The notes under the pieces were generated by a model. The model did no database searches. It was given only the letters and a program-made list of their open reading frames with translations, and was not told where the DNA came from. A stretch of 64,000 nt of DNA from an uncultured Oligoflexales bacterium. Lineage in GTDB: Bacteria; Bdellovibrionota_B; Oligoflexia; Oligoflexales; JAPPIL01. Shown piece after piece: positions 27,822 to 37,634 of the stretch. The translations under genes and the position numbers were made by a program. Position 1 is the stretch's first letter; the number at the start of each line of letters is the position of its first letter. The stretch is taken from the NCBI GenBank assembly GCA_958296095.1, contig OY282434.1, forward strand, positions 62,001 to 126,000, given 5' to 3'.

Positions 27822-28290
27822 GTTTTTAAGCGGAGTGCTGTTTCCCTTTGTCAATTTTTTTATGTTCCTTGCCGTATTGCTTTACTTTCTCCGCCAGCCG
27901 TTGCAGCGGTTTGCCCAGCGGCAACATGAAAATTTTCTCCACAGTGCTCGCACTGCTAGTGCTAAAGCCGCTGAACTAGAGACACTGGAAGCAGAAGTGC
28001 AAAGTGCGCGCACACGCCTTGACATAGACCTCCCCGCCCTCGAAGTGCAGACTATCGCCGATGCCGAACAGGAAGCGGCACTGCTGGCAGCAGAGGGTGG
28101 CAAGGTCGCAGCACAGATAAGCAGCGAAGTGCAGCAAGTTACCGCCGCCTTTCGCCGCCAACTGCGTGCTGAACTCAAGCGCATTATCTTGCAACGCGTG
28201 CAGCAGCAGTTGCACGTGCGTCTGCCGCAACACACCGCGCGCAGCGATGCCCGCGCCGTGCGCGCCCTGCACGCGGGAGCTAAACGATGA
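27808..28290 (+). CDS. atpF: ATP synthase subunit b (peripheral stalk)
   Basis: The start is ATG 27808 (MHGVEFLSGVLFPFVNFFMF). The membrane segment FVNFFMFLAVLLYFLRQPL is followed by a charged helix with EQEAALLAAEGGKVAAQISSE, the usual b-subunit layout. At 160 residues it has standard length. It overlaps b' by 14 bases and atpH by 4 bases, so all three are coupled. The b/b' pair is typical of photosynthetic bacteria, alphaproteobacteria and several delta-like lineages. Confidence 0.87.
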   Translation: MHGVEFLSGVLFPFVNFFMFLAVLLYFLRQPLQRFAQRQHENFLHSARTASAKAAELETLEAEVQSARTRLDIDLPALEVQTIADAEQEAALLAAEGGKVAAQISSEVQQVTAAFRRQLRAELKRIILQRVQQQLHVRLPQHTARSDARAVRALHAGAKR

Positions 28291-28808
28291 ACGTCGCGGC
28301 CCGCTATGCCCGTGCCCTGTTCGCTCTCGACGGCGATGCTGCAGCACGACAAGAAAAATTAGCGGTCATCAGCGAGGCTTGCACTTCACCCCTAGCACTC
28401 ACCTTTTGGCAACACCCAGGCGTTAAGCTCAGCGCACGTCAGGAACTCGCTGCCGCAGTTGCAACGCGCGTCGACGCAGACGATAAGCAACTGCACAATT
28501 TTTTGCTCCTACTCGTCGAACAACAGCGCCTGCCGCTGCTGCCTGCCATAACCGCACTGCACGCCGAGTTGGTCAAGCAACAGGCAGGCATTGCCGATGT
28601 TGTCGTTACTTCTTCGCACCCACTGCAAGAGGAGCAGCAGCAGGAAATTCAAGCGACGATTACTGCCTATTTACAGAAAAAAATAAACATCACCTTCACT
28701 GTCGATGCCAGTATTCTGGGCGGCCTCGTCATTGCCTGGGAACATCGGGTGTGGGATTTCAGTCTCAGCACGAAACTGCAAGCACTGGTCAAACATGCAG
28801 TAGATTGA
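28287..28808 (+). CDS. atpH: ATP synthase subunit delta
   Basis: Subunit delta caps F1 and binds the b stalk. The N-terminal pattern NVAARYARALFALDGD and the C-terminal pattern ITFTVDASILGGLVIAWEHRVWDFSLSTKLQAL are the two conserved family blocks. The 173 residues are of normal length. The gene overlaps atpF by the ATGA tetranucleotide. In most genomes atpA, atpG, atpD and atpC follow directly. Here the next sequence is a repeat block, so the F1 core is encoded elsewhere. Confidence 0.93.
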   Translation: MNVAARYARALFALDGDAAARQEKLAVISEACTSPLALTFWQHPGVKLSARQELAAAVATRVDADDKQLHNFLLLLVEQQRLPLLPAITALHAELVKQQAGIADVVVTSSHPLQEEQQQEIQATITAYLQKKINITFTVDASILGGLVIAWEHRVWDFSLSTKLQALVKHAVD

Positions 28809-28849
28809 TGCTCGCCACGTTTTGCACACATCTCTTCCTGCGCGCCCGA

Positions 28850-29618
28850 CGATCAGAGGTAGGGGCAACCGCCGAGAGACTTGGGGCAAGGACACCACTT
28901 AGCCCGTGCCTCCGTTGTCTTGGCGAGGCGCAGCCCTACCGAGAAACTCTCCTTTGAGTTAGGTGCAAGTACATACCTTGTGCAAAAAAATAATCTAACT
29001 GAGGTATTGGCAGTATTTGTGGTCGAGTTTTCGTACGGCCTCGCCCCGCCCTTCATGGAGCTCTCGGTGGGCAAGCTTGAACGCAACCGCCGAGAGGTCT
29101 GAGGGCAAGCAAAGAGACTTGGGGCAAGCTTGAACGCAATAGCACGAGGCCTGAGAACAAGGAGCGAGCTAGCAAGCGAGCGATACAAAAAGCAGCGTAG
29201 CGAGCGAAGCGAGCTAGGAAGCGAGCGGGACAAAAAGCATCGCGTAGCGATGAGCTAGGAGGCGAGCGTTACAAAGAAGCCGCGTAGCACAGACCCTACT
29301 TAGCACAAACCTCCGTTATCTTGGCACGGCGCAGACCTACCGAGAAACCCGACCTCAACAGGTATAGGCACATGCCTTGTGTAAAAAAATAATCTGAACG
29401 CAATAGCAGGAGGTCTGAGTGCAAAGAGCGAGCTAGGAAGCGAGCGATACAAAAAGCCGTAGCGCAGCGAACGGCCTCGCCCCGCCATTCATAAAGCTCT
29501 CGGTAGGCAAGCCTCAACGCAACAGCCGAGAGACTTGGGCGCGAGCAAAGAGGGCGCGCAGAGTGGCCTGAGAACATGCAGCGTAGCGAGCGTTACAAAA
29601 AGCAGCGCGCCACGGCAC
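28850..29618 (-). repeat. Mosaic repeat block 7, directly after atpH
   Basis: The block is in the minus orientation between convergent genes. A complete W lies at about 28907-29072. In it the inner pair AGTTAG/CTAACT is exact. Its hexamer pair is GGGGCG against CGCCTC, which allows one G-T wobble. A right arm lies at about 29308-29395 followed by Y and X units, then a left arm at about 29480-29515. X tandems are at 29160-29250. This is the point where atpA would be expected. Confidence 0.88.
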
Positions 29619-29626
29619 AGGGTTTT

Positions 29627-30730
29627 TTAGCTTTTAGGTTCTAACTGTTTTCTCAATGTTTCCCAAGCGTTATTGATTTCCTGTGTCCTTTTCTTGGCGG
29701 CATCTTTGTCACCAGGGTTCTTGTCGGGGTGGTGTTTCTTTACCAACTCTCTGTAAGTACTATAAGCCTCTTCAAATGAAGCATCTCTATCTAGTCCCAG
29801 AACCTCGTAGGCTGCATTGCTCACGTCTGTATCCACGGTGGGCTGACTGTATCCGCGAGAAGACCAAGAAAAAAACTTACGATCATAAGCCCCTGCACCA
29901 AAATACCGATCGTAATGCTCTCTAAGTACTCCCAATGCCCTGATCAGATCCTCAAGTTCACTAAACTTACCTTGAAGTTTGGCATGCATCGCTTGCTCTA
30001 GCACTTCTTGGGCAATCTTTTTGTCGATATCGATGCCTGTGGTCTGGACTAGTTTAAACAAGCTATCGACAAACGATATGTGCCCAGCCTCTACCTCGTA
30101 CTGCAGTGCATCTTCCAGCGCGGTGCTCATCTCCGACTTCATGCGCACGCCGCGCTCAAGGGCAGTTTCAATAAATTTTTTAGCTTCCTTATAATGGTGC
30201 CCCTCGATAAGAACAATACAAATTTTCGTGTGATCAGCACCATACTCAGTAGCAAGATCTACTACACGAACAATATCCATGAGTTCTTTACCACCTATTA
30301 AGAGATCTCTACTATTTATTAAGACAGAGGCAAGATGCTCACCAGGTTCGATCGATTCCTGGCGGGCAAATTTGATCCCAGTGGCAACGTAGTGATCAAA
30401 TAATGCTGTACCCTTAGTAGCAACGGAAGGCTTGTTTACGCTAGTAAGAACAGCAGACACAAAGTCTTTATATTTCACACCACGCTTAATAGCATAGTTG
30501 GCTAGTGCTTCTGCGGTCTCGATGTTATTGCTAGCCCACAAATCTCCTAGCCTATTTAAAGTTACATGATGGTGTAGCCATCTATATGTGCTATCGAAAT
30601 CTGTGCTATTGGAATAATTTTCAGGGTTAATTTTAGACAGGCTGTCTATTACTTTAATCTGATTGTTCTCTACCGCGTCGTCGAGCATTGCATTGACTGT
30701 ATGGTCGTAAATTATTAAAATCTTTTTCAA
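29627..30730 (-). CDS. J-domain protein with N-terminal repeats; probably the 3' part of a frameshifted gene
   Basis: The last 70 residues are a J domain ([21 protein letters not shown], then the catalytic HPD in [18 protein letters not shown]), which stimulates Hsp70 ATPase. The first 290 residues are helical repeats of ankyrin-like spacing ([38 protein letters not shown]). The frame begins at a TTG with no ribosome site and overlaps the upstream gene by 77 bases in another frame. Deleting one A from the AAAAA run near 30724 would join the two frames into one protein of about 540 residues. I therefore suspect a frameshift or a sequencing error. Confidence 0.65.
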   Translation of the reverse strand: MKKILIIYDHTVNAMLDDAVENNQIKVIDSLSKINPENYSNSTDFDSTYRWLHHHVTLNRLGDLWASNNIETAEALANYAIKRGVKYKDFVSAVLTSVNKPSVATKGTALFDHYVATGIKFARQESIEPGEHLASVLINSRDLLIGGKELMDIVRVVDLATEYGADHTKICIVLIEGHHYKEAKKFIETALERGVRMKSEMSTALEDALQYEVEAGHISFVDSLFKLVQTTGIDIDKKIAQEVLEQAMHAKLQGKFSELEDLIRALGVLREHYDRYFGAGAYDRKFFSWSSRGYSQPTVDTDVSNAAYEVLGLDRDASFEEAYSTYRELVKKHHPDKNPGDKDAAKKRTQEINNAWETLRKQLEPKS

Positions 30731-31190
30731 TGTTTATTTCTACCACACGATCTATGATGTCTGGTCTTCCTTTACTGCCTGCCACTGTCATGATGTCAAT
30801 GAAATAGAAGCGTCCTCCGATAGACTCTCTCACCAGCCCGTCTGCAAACCATTGCGCAATGTCATCCGCTTGCTCCTCGTTAAAAAATAACTTCAAACCT
30901 GCAGCGTCCACATCATTCCGATATGAGTCAGTGTTTATATTTTTTACCGTTGAGGCAGAGTCACCATGTCTTCCCGCCGATTTCAGCACATCATCCGTTG
31001 CCCCTTTCCGCAAAAACTTGGAGAACTTATATCCACCCACCGCCAGCAACGCCACCGCACCGATAGTAACCGCGATAGCCTTCCAGTCTCTCATCTCACC
31101 TACTTGCGGATCTTCTTCTTTCTCGTTGCCACGCAGTGCAAGAGAAAAGCACAACAATAACGTAAGGATAATCACACTAACCCTATTCAT
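30654..31190 (-). CDS. Membrane-anchored N-terminal part of the J-domain gene (probable frameshift)
   Basis: The start is ATG at 31190 after AGAGGT. There is a signal or membrane segment ([18 protein letters not shown]), a second hydrophobic helix ([19 protein letters not shown]), and then a soluble region with [20 protein letters not shown], which has the same repeat character as the downstream frame. The final residues after NIEKDF ([19 protein letters not shown]) look out of frame. That fits a single-base insertion joining this to the following J-domain frame. If so, the J domain would sit at the end of a membrane-tethered protein. Confidence 0.55.
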   Translation of the reverse strand: MNRVSVIILTLLLCFSLALRGNEKEEDPQVGEMRDWKAIAVTIGAVALLAVGGYKFSKFLRKGATDDVLKSAGRHGDSASTVKNINTDSYRNDVDAAGLKLFFNEEQADDIAQWFADGLVRESIGGRFYFIDIMTVAGSKGRPDIIDRVVEINIEKDFNNLRPYSQCNARRRGREQSD

Positions 31191-31544
31191 GAAGGTGACC
31201 TCTAACTTCATTAATAAAATATCTTACTGGTATATTAATATAAAACAAGATTAAATGCAACTATTACTATGTAACTATCCGTAGTTACTACAAAAATTTA
31301 ACCTATTTGATTAATATCGGTGTGGCTATCCACACGACAGCTTGTTCAAGAAAATCTTCAAGCGGCCTGATTACTGTCGATCCCTGCTCAAGTTCTTGCT
31401 TGGCCAGGAGCAAGGCAGGCACTGCCTAACACATGTCTCCGTTGTCTTGGCACGGCGCTAGCAAGCGGCAAGGAAGCCGCGTGCAACTCTCCCTAAAATA
31501 ACGCGAATATCGGGTTTTTTCAGGCATAGGCTAGACATCCATCA
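31191..31544. other. Intergenic gap with a hairpin and a repeat fragment
   Basis: No gene is seen. The first 130 bp are AT-rich and likely hold the promoter of the minus-strand gene. A perfect hairpin GTGTGG-CTAT-CCACAC lies at 31320-31335. At about 31435-31500 there is a broken minus-oriented W right end (CTCCGTTGTCTTGGCACGGC, then AAGCGGCAAGGAAGCCGCG) that lacks the rest of the element. Confidence 0.5.
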
Positions 31545-32300
31545 TTTGCTACGCGGCTGTTTGTATCGCTCGCTCTTCGAGGCTTCCTTGCCGCTTTCTT
31601 GCTCCGCTCGCTCCTTGCCCCCAAACCTCTCAGCTATTGCGTTCAGTCTTGCCCTCAGGTCTCTCGGCGGTTGCGTTGAGGCTTGCGCTCAGGTCTCTCT
31701 GCTTGCCCTCAGGCTTCTCGCGGTTGCCCACACCTCTTGCCTACCGAGAGCTCCATGAACGGCGGGGCGAGGCCGTACGAAAACTCGACCTCAAATATTG
31801 CCAATACTGCAACCAGGTTATTTTTTGCACAAGGCATGTGTTTGCACCTATCTCAGGGGCGAGTTTCTCGGTAGGGCTGCGCCTCGCCAAGACAACGGAG
31901 ACTTGTGCTAAACAGGTGCGCCGTGCCAAGATAACGGAGCTACGCTTGGCTTTTTTGTATCGCTCGCTTCCTAGCTCGCTTCGCTCGCTACGCTGCTTTT
32001 TGTATCGCTCGCTTCCTAGCTCGCTGCATGTTCTCAGGCCACTCTGCGCGCCCTCCCTGCTTGTCCCCAAACCTCTCGCTCTTTGCCCCCAGACTCTTGC
32101 CTACCGAGAGCTCCATGAACGGCACGGGTAGACCGTTCGCTGCGCTACGGCTTTTTGTATCGCTCGCTTCCTAGCTCGCTGCATGCGCTCAGGCCTCTCG
32201 CGATTGCATTCAGATTATTTCTTTGCACAAGGCATGTGCCTACACCTGTTGAGGTCGGGTTTCTCGGCAGGTCTGTGCCGTGCCAAGACAACGGAGGCCT
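31545..32300 (+). repeat. Mosaic repeat block 8
   Basis: X and Y units open the block. A complete W runs at about 31741-31893 (GGGGCG with CGCCTC, one wobble), followed by an extra tail copy GTGCGCCGTGCCAAGATAAC. At about 32101-32290 there is a long-form W: the left arm, then X and Y sequence in place of the usual interior, then the right arm ending GGTCTGTGCCGTGCC. The block ends eight bases from the stop codon of the TPR gene. Confidence 0.88.
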
Positions 32301-32307
32301 GTGTGAC

Positions 32308-33321
32308 TTAACCCGCACGCCGCGCGATACGTGCTCGCCAGTTGGCTACCAGTGGATGGTTGGGAGCATGCTTGCTGACTGTTTCTAGTTCTTCAAGCGC
32401 AGCATCGAGATCACCTCGCTTGTAGAACTGCTTCACAATCTCAATACGAGTGCGAAGGAGAAGAGCGCGTTTGCGTGGTAGGCTCTTGTCGTCCGCAGGC
32501 AGTTTGCGCAACTCAACCTCGCGCACCGCGACCGACTTGCGGTAGGCGGTGATTGCCTTGTCGGAATTGCCCCCACGTGCATACGTGTCAGCGAGACTGG
32601 AGTGAATGTTGGCATTGTGCGGCAAGCCTGCAGCAGCACGCTCAAGGTGCACCACCCCTTCGTCCTCACGCCCATCGACCATCAGCATCTGCCCGATGCC
32701 GAGCGAAATAAAAGATGAATCAGCAGGCGTTGCCTTCTCCTGCAAGCCTTGCAAAAAATTCAGCCCCCCTTCTACATTGCCCTGTTCCGCATAGATAGCT
32801 GCCAGCTCCGCCAACACCAAGCGGTTCGAGGGATTCACCCGCAAAGAACGCTCCAACCACGGTACCGCTGCCGCCGCGTTGCGGTAATCGATCAGGTGCA
32901 CCATGCTGATCTCAATCAAGGCACGTTCATTCTTGGGGTCTTGGCTGAGAATGCGCTCCAAAATGACCAGCGCATCCTCAGGATTGCCACTGTCAATGAG
33001 CTCCACGGCCTTTTCAAGCTCGCCATCGTCTTTATCTGTCTTCGTCTCCGTCGTGTCACTTGCCTCTGCCTCTGCCACCACAGTCTCTGTCTCAGCCATG
33101 TCACTTGCAACAGGCAAACGCTCCTCAACGGCTTCGTCACGCAACGGACGCGAGCGTGTCTTTTTGCGCAACAGCTGTGTCTCATCAGATGCAAACCTCT
33201 GCTCGACAGGTTGTTCGTCCTCTGGTGCGAAGTAGACCAACAGAGCAACGAACACTGCCAGCGCCGCGACCAGCAACACCAACGACCCTAGAAATTTGAC
33301 TTCGTTGCGACCCTTGTCCAT
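32308..33321 (-). CDS. Membrane-anchored TPR protein
   Basis: One N-terminal membrane helix (FLGSLVLLVAALAVFVALLVYF) anchors the protein. A low-complexity acidic region at about 60-100 (ETETVVAEAEASDTTETKT) leads to at least four tetratricopeptide repeats (ALVILERILSQDPKNERAL, AAVPWLERSLRVNPSNRLVL, GVVHLERAAAGLPHNANIH, AITAYRKSVAV). Such proteins act as scaffolds. It starts three bases after the htpG stop, so the two are co-transcribed, which may hint at a role in protein quality control. Confidence 0.8.
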   Translation of the reverse strand: MDKGRNEVKFLGSLVLLVAALAVFVALLVYFAPEDEQPVEQRFASDETQLLRKKTRSRPLRDEAVEERLPVASDMAETETVVAEAEASDTTETKTDKDDGELEKAVELIDSGNPEDALVILERILSQDPKNERALIEISMVHLIDYRNAAAAVPWLERSLRVNPSNRLVLAELAAIYAEQGNVEGGLNFLQGLQEKATPADSSFISLGIGQMLMVDGREDEGVVHLERAAAGLPHNANIHSSLADTYARGGNSDKAITAYRKSVAVREVELRKLPADDKSLPRKRALLLRTRIEIVKQFYKRGDLDAALEELETVSKHAPNHPLVANWRARIARRAG

Positions 33322-33324
33322 CTG

Positions 33325-35184
33325 TCAGCCCCCAATAATTAACCCAGAACCGCCTCCGCCCATGCGTTCAAGGATGGAAGCAGATCTGGAGATAAAATCC
33401 TTCATCATGTCCGCGGGCAAACGCTCATGCTGCAAGCAGGCGAGATCATAAATCTGATTGACCATCAGTGCTACATCCTTCTCTTTCTGCGGCAAGGCTG
33501 CCACTGATAGCATTTTTTTAATTGCCCCGTTACTCTGATTGACTACCAACGTGTGCTCGTTCCTCAACGGGCTGTGGTATTCCTGCCGCTCCAGCCGCGC
33601 CATCTCCGCAAAGCGACGCGCGTCCTCATCAAAAATCAACATCGCAGGCACATCCGCCGATTTGAACTTTTCCACCTTCACCTTGACCCGCGGTCGCGTC
33701 AACGACTTGCGAAACAGATCGCCGATCTTTTCGCTCTCATCCTTGTTGTCGTGCGGGTCGACGATCTTGCTCGTCGTCTTAGTGAGATTGGCAGTGATGT
33801 CGCTGTCAATGCGCTTGAAGCTGTATTTGCGGCTACTGCGCTGCTCAACAAAGGACATAAAGTGCCCATCGATCAGCGTGTTGGCGACCAGCACATCGAT
33901 GCCCTCGTGCTCAAACATCTGCACGTACGCGGCCTGTGTGTTTACATCGCTGGCATAAACGATCTTGCCATCTGTTTTGTTTTGGTTTTTCTCCAAGTAT
34001 GCATCAAGGGTGAAAAATTCTCCCTTGGTCGTCTGGTAAATGACGTGCGGCAACAGCTTGTCGTGAAAAGTCTCGTCCCGCAACATGCCGTACTTGACCA
34101 AGGTATGCATGTCAGGCCAGTATTTTTGAAAATCCTCCGCCGCCGTCTTCGCCATGCCCGCCAAACGATCCGCGACCTTCTTGGCCACATGCTGCGAAAT
34201 CTTGCGCACCTGCTGATCGTGCTGCAGATGACTGCGGGAAACATTGAGGGGCAAATCGGGACAGTCAAGCGCGCCTTTCAACAGCAGCAGATATTCAGGG
34301 ATCAACTCCTTGACATTGTCAGCCACAAATACCTGATTGCAGTAAAGCTTGACCTCGCCCTGCGCCGCGTTCAATTCGTGCTGCACGCGGGGAAAATAAA
34401 GTATCCCCTGCAGCACAAATGGATAATCGACGTTGAAATGCATCCAGAACAGTGGATCAGGACTAGTCGGAAACAGCTTGTGGAAAAAATCGAGATAGTC
34501 CTTGTCACCCAACTGCGAGGGTGATTTCGTCCACAACGGTGCGGGATCGTTGACCGTCTTGCCGCCCAGTCGTATCGGATATTTGATGAAGGCACAGTAC
34601 TTCCGCAGGATGTCCTGCAACGTCGTCTCCTGCAACATCTCAAGCGACTCAGCGCTGAGGTGCAGGATGACCGAGGTGCCGTGCTCCTGGCGCGTAGATG
34701 GTGACAGGCTGAAGTTGATCGAGCCATCACACGACCAACGCACCGCCTCCGTGTTCTGACGACAGGAAAGCGTGTCGATCTCTACCCGCTCCGCCACCAT
34801 GAAACTAGAATAAAAACCCAGGCCAAAATGACCGATGACCTGCTGATTTGCCTCTTTATCCTGATACTTGGCGACGAAATCCTGCAACCCCGAAAAAGCC
34901 ACCTGATTGATGTAACGCCTGATCTCGTCCGCGGTCATGCCTATACCCGTATCGGTAACCGTCAGCGTCTTGGCCTCACGATCGCAGGTTATCGTGATGG
35001 CGAACTCGACCAGCTCCCGCGTCTCCTCGCCCAGCATGCTCAACTTGTGCAACTTGTGCATCGCATCGGCGGCATTAGCAACCAGCTCCCGCAGGAAAAT
35101 CTCCTTCTCGGAATACAGCCACTTCTTGATAATCGGCAGGATATTCTCCGCATCAATAGAAATCCGCCCGCTCTCGGTACTCAT
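33325..35184 (-). CDS. htpG: Chaperone HtpG (bacterial Hsp90)
   Basis: HtpG is the ATP-dependent dimeric Hsp90 chaperone of the cytoplasm. The GHKL ATP site is intact: ELVANAADAMHKL, TDTGIGMTADEI and IGHFGLGFYSSFMVA, with GTSVILHL later in the domain. The middle domain has LPLNVSRSHLQHD. At 619 residues the length is normal, although the protein ends in a short glycine-rich tail (MGGGGSGLIIGG) not typical of the family. The upstream promoter-like sequence and the co-transcribed TPR gene fit a stress operon. Confidence 0.97.
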   Translation of the reverse strand: MSTESGRISIDAENILPIIKKWLYSEKEIFLRELVANAADAMHKLHKLSMLGEETRELVEFAITITCDREAKTLTVTDTGIGMTADEIRRYINQVAFSGLQDFVAKYQDKEANQQVIGHFGLGFYSSFMVAERVEIDTLSCRQNTEAVRWSCDGSINFSLSPSTRQEHGTSVILHLSAESLEMLQETTLQDILRKYCAFIKYPIRLGGKTVNDPAPLWTKSPSQLGDKDYLDFFHKLFPTSPDPLFWMHFNVDYPFVLQGILYFPRVQHELNAAQGEVKLYCNQVFVADNVKELIPEYLLLLKGALDCPDLPLNVSRSHLQHDQQVRKISQHVAKKVADRLAGMAKTAAEDFQKYWPDMHTLVKYGMLRDETFHDKLLPHVIYQTTKGEFFTLDAYLEKNQNKTDGKIVYASDVNTQAAYVQMFEHEGIDVLVANTLIDGHFMSFVEQRSSRKYSFKRIDSDITANLTKTTSKIVDPHDNKDESEKIGDLFRKSLTRPRVKVKVEKFKSADVPAMLIFDEDARRFAEMARLERQEYHSPLRNEHTLVVNQSNGAIKKMLSVAALPQKEKDVALMVNQIYDLACLQHERLPADMMKDFISRSASILERMGGGGSGLIIGG

Positions 35185-35259
35185 GTTCTCTTCGCTCTTT
35201 CCTCTGTTATTTCAGACAGTTACAGGGCCAGGAAGGCCCTCACCAACACAGCCGCGGCT

Positions 35260-35288
35260 ATAGTAGCATATTATAGCGACTTTGGCAA
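35260..35288 (-). promoter_or_regulatory. Candidate promoter of htpG
   Basis: On the minus strand TTGCCA (35288-35283) and TACTAT (35265-35260) are separated by 17 bases, about 75 bases before the htpG start. This resembles a housekeeping sigma-70 promoter rather than a heat-shock one. It is a consensus match only. Confidence 0.4.
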
Positions 35289-35339
35289 GTTAAGGTGCAG
35301 GTGCGCGCCGACGAGCCGCCAGCCAGTCGTCGGGGTGAG

Positions 35340-35981
35340 TTACTTGGTGATATGACGCACGTAGAGGTTGTTGTCGTTAAGATGCGGAGCGATGTCCTTA
35401 GCACTCATTTGCCGTGGATCGAGGTAAACATGCATAGCGTTGCGGGTGTTTTTCCTGACCACCAACATGCCGTAAAGCTTGCCATAAGGCATGTGGTCTT
35501 TGGGGAGGACAAACTCCTTGCCGATACCCAACTGACTGCTGACCTCAGCGCTAACTACCTGCCGCAGGTAGTTCAGACCAGCATCCGCCTCAGGCTTGTA
35601 GACCTCAGTGCTAACCTCAACCTCTATGGTGCGAGTACGCCAGCCATTGTCGAGATTGGAGTGCTCCCCAAACGTGATACTGCCCTTGAGATACCTGCTC
35701 AAGGCCACCGCGGGCTTGTCTTCCTTGCAGCTCTGACTGAGAAAATCATGTTTGAGACTGAAAGTTGGCTCTTCTTTGGCAAAAACTATCTGTAGCTGAT
35801 GTGCAACTAGCCCTCCAGATACTGCACTGCTATTCTGACAATTCGGCAGCCAAGTGCCCTCAGGCTCGATGCTAAACTTATCGCTGCTAGCACCAGAACT
35901 AGTATCCCGGTCCCGCACTGGGGCAGGAACACAAGCTGCCAGCGTCACCATCGCGACCATGCAAAGGATGTAGTTTTTCAC
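35340..35981 (-). CDS. Predicted lipoprotein of unknown function
   Basis: The signal peptide MKNYILCMVAMVTLAAC ends in a clear lipobox. The 197-residue mature part starts with a polar linker (RDRDTSSGASSD) and has two cysteines that could pair (LPNCQNSSA and LSQSCKED). Strand-like sequence such as WRTRTIEVEVSTEVYKPEADAG follows. No family is recognised. It starts ten bases after the stop of the SerB-like gene on the same strand, so they may be co-transcribed. Confidence 0.7.
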   Translation of the reverse strand: MKNYILCMVAMVTLAACVPAPVRDRDTSSGASSDKFSIEPEGTWLPNCQNSSAVSGGLVAHQLQIVFAKEEPTFSLKHDFLSQSCKEDKPAVALSRYLKGSITFGEHSNLDNGWRTRTIEVEVSTEVYKPEADAGLNYLRQVVSAEVSSQLGIGKEFVLPKDHMPYGKLYGMLVVRKNTRNAMHVYLDPRQMSAKDIAPHLNDNNLYVRHITK

Positions 35982-35990
35982 GAGAACTTC

Positions 35991-36821
35991 CTACGTGTCT
36001 GTTAATAGTGGTATCAGAAAACGATGATCCCCGCAGAGATTCAACGCGTTAACATACTGAAGCAGCACCGCACGGGGGGAAAAACCTACCGCCACCGCCG
36101 CGGCCTGCATCATCGCGGCATCGTTAGCCCCATCACCAACGACCGCCACCTCGTGCAAGCCGATGCCAAGCTCGCGGCACTTGCTCTCTACCCAGGCGCG
36201 CTTGCCCTCACCATCAATTATACCATGTCCATCTTCCGCTGTCAGATACCCATCGACAAACTTAACACGACTACCCTCACAGTCATCAAATTCAAGCATT
36301 TTGCTCACCTCTTTAACCACAGGGTAAAATCCAGATGAGATAAGAAAAACTTTCATATTGAATTTTTTCAACTCGAGCAGCGCAGCCCGAATACCTGTAT
36401 TGAAATGCAAGTCATGGTGTAGGGCGGCAACCTGCTCCTCTCTAACCATACTGAGCATCTTGAGACGGCGCGCATAAACTTCCTGATAGGACAGAATACC
36501 CGCCATGCCTTGATCGGTGAGCCTCGCGATCTCATCCTTCTTGTCAGCGAGTTGTGCCAGTGTGACGATCGATTCTTCCCGCACCACCGTGCGATCCATG
36601 TCGAAAAACACGGCCTTGACGTGCGTCTGCGTATCTCTGAAGCCACAGGTGATGTTATGCAGGTGGCAGTGCTGCCAAAAACCAAATGGCAAGGTGCGCA
36701 GCTGTTCAGCAGGGACGATAGCAACTAACAGCGGTGGTGAGTTGGTTTCCTCCCACTTGCTCAGCTTGAGAAAATCGCGCATAATGCGTGCGTTATCAGT
36801 AACAACCCGTGTTTGTGCCAT
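35991..36821 (-). CDS. serB: Phosphoserine phosphatase-like HAD hydrolase
   Basis: SerB removes phosphate from O-phosphoserine in the last step of serine synthesis. The HAD motif I is FFDMDRTVVREESIV with catalytic D74 and D76, motif II is FLISSGF, and motif III is VAVVGDGANDAAMMQAA, with the SerB-type segment GIIDGEGKRAWV. An N-terminal region of about 70 residues resembles neither an ACT domain nor a known regulator. I chose ATG 36821 because GGGGGG lies seven bases upstream. An aminotransferase that could supply phosphoserine is encoded at 50.8-51.9 kb, but not in the same operon. Confidence 0.82.
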   Translation of the reverse strand: MAQTRVVTDNARIMRDFLKLSKWEETNSPPLLVAIVPAEQLRTLPFGFWQHCHLHNITCGFRDTQTHVKAVFFDMDRTVVREESIVTLAQLADKKDEIARLTDQGMAGILSYQEVYARRLKMLSMVREEQVAALHHDLHFNTGIRAALLELKKFNMKVFLISSGFYPVVKEVSKMLEFDDCEGSRVKFVDGYLTAEDGHGIIDGEGKRAWVESKCRELGIGLHEVAVVGDGANDAAMMQAAAVAVGFSPRAVLLQYVNALNLCGDHRFLIPLLTDT

Positions 36822-36905
36822 CGGCACACCCCCCACATGCTAAATTCAATCCCGCGTGCTACAATAATAAGTATAATGCCCGTACTTACACCGAGCGAGG
36901 ATAAC

Positions 36906-37547
36906 ATGACACAAAAAAACAACATTTTGATCGTTGTCGTCTCTGTTTGCAGCGCGCTTGCACTCAGCGCCTGTGTGACCAAGAAGAAGAAAAAAGAGGA
37001 AGAATCCACGGGTATCTACAACGTGGCACATTGCAAAACCCAAAGGAAAGACTACGATAGCGTGAGCGGGGTATGTACTGTGCCCACCCTTGCCTTCTGC
37101 GCCAAAGAGCTAGAGATGGTGGCAGGTTTAAGCGCCTGTCAAGTGCCTGCCAGCCAAAGCGACTGCGATGCTATCGGTAAAGAATTGAGCAAGACCTTGA
37201 GTTGGGAGAACAACAAGTGCAAGGTGGCAACCAGCACAGCTGGTCAAGGCAAGATAGACAGCAGCATCAGGATTGCCTGGAACGGCAAGACCACCGTGCA
37301 AGGAGCACGAAATGCGTTCGTCAATATTGGTAGTGTCACAGTTAGACCATCAAAAAACGACTACCACCAGGTAAGCATGCTAAAAAAGAGCGGCTCAACC
37401 TGTGAACTGCGCCGCGCGGCAGCAAGCGGCAGCAACTTCAAGGTGGATGCAAAAGGCCCTGCGTCTACCTGCGAAGGCAAGATTATCGTCATCAATACCA
37501 AAACAGGCGACTACAATGTCAAAGAATTCTCGGTGAAGATCAACTGA
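36906..37547 (+). CDS. Predicted lipoprotein with repeated cysteines
   Basis: The start is ATG 36906 with GAGG upstream. The signal peptide ends in ALALSAC, followed by a lysine run (TKKKKKEEE). The mature protein contains at least eight cysteines, spaced as in CTVPTLAFCAKEL and SACQVPASQSDCDAI, suggesting a disulphide-stabilised periplasmic domain. The C-terminal half is strand-rich (GKIIVINTKTGDYNVKEF). A TATAAT at about 36875-36880 may be its -10 box. No family is recognised. Confidence 0.7.
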   Translation: MTQKNNILIVVVSVCSALALSACVTKKKKKEEESTGIYNVAHCKTQRKDYDSVSGVCTVPTLAFCAKELEMVAGLSACQVPASQSDCDAIGKELSKTLSWENNKCKVATSTAGQGKIDSSIRIAWNGKTTVQGARNAFVNIGSVTVRPSKNDYHQVSMLKKSGSTCELRRAAASGSNFKVDAKGPASTCEGKIIVINTKTGDYNVKEFSVKIN

Positions 37548-37634
37548 CCCATCTTTAATCGTTCTCTTCCCCGCTTTGCCCTGCTACAGTGCAGCCTCAT
37601 GGGGGTAGGCATGACACTCGCAGGGATGACATAG

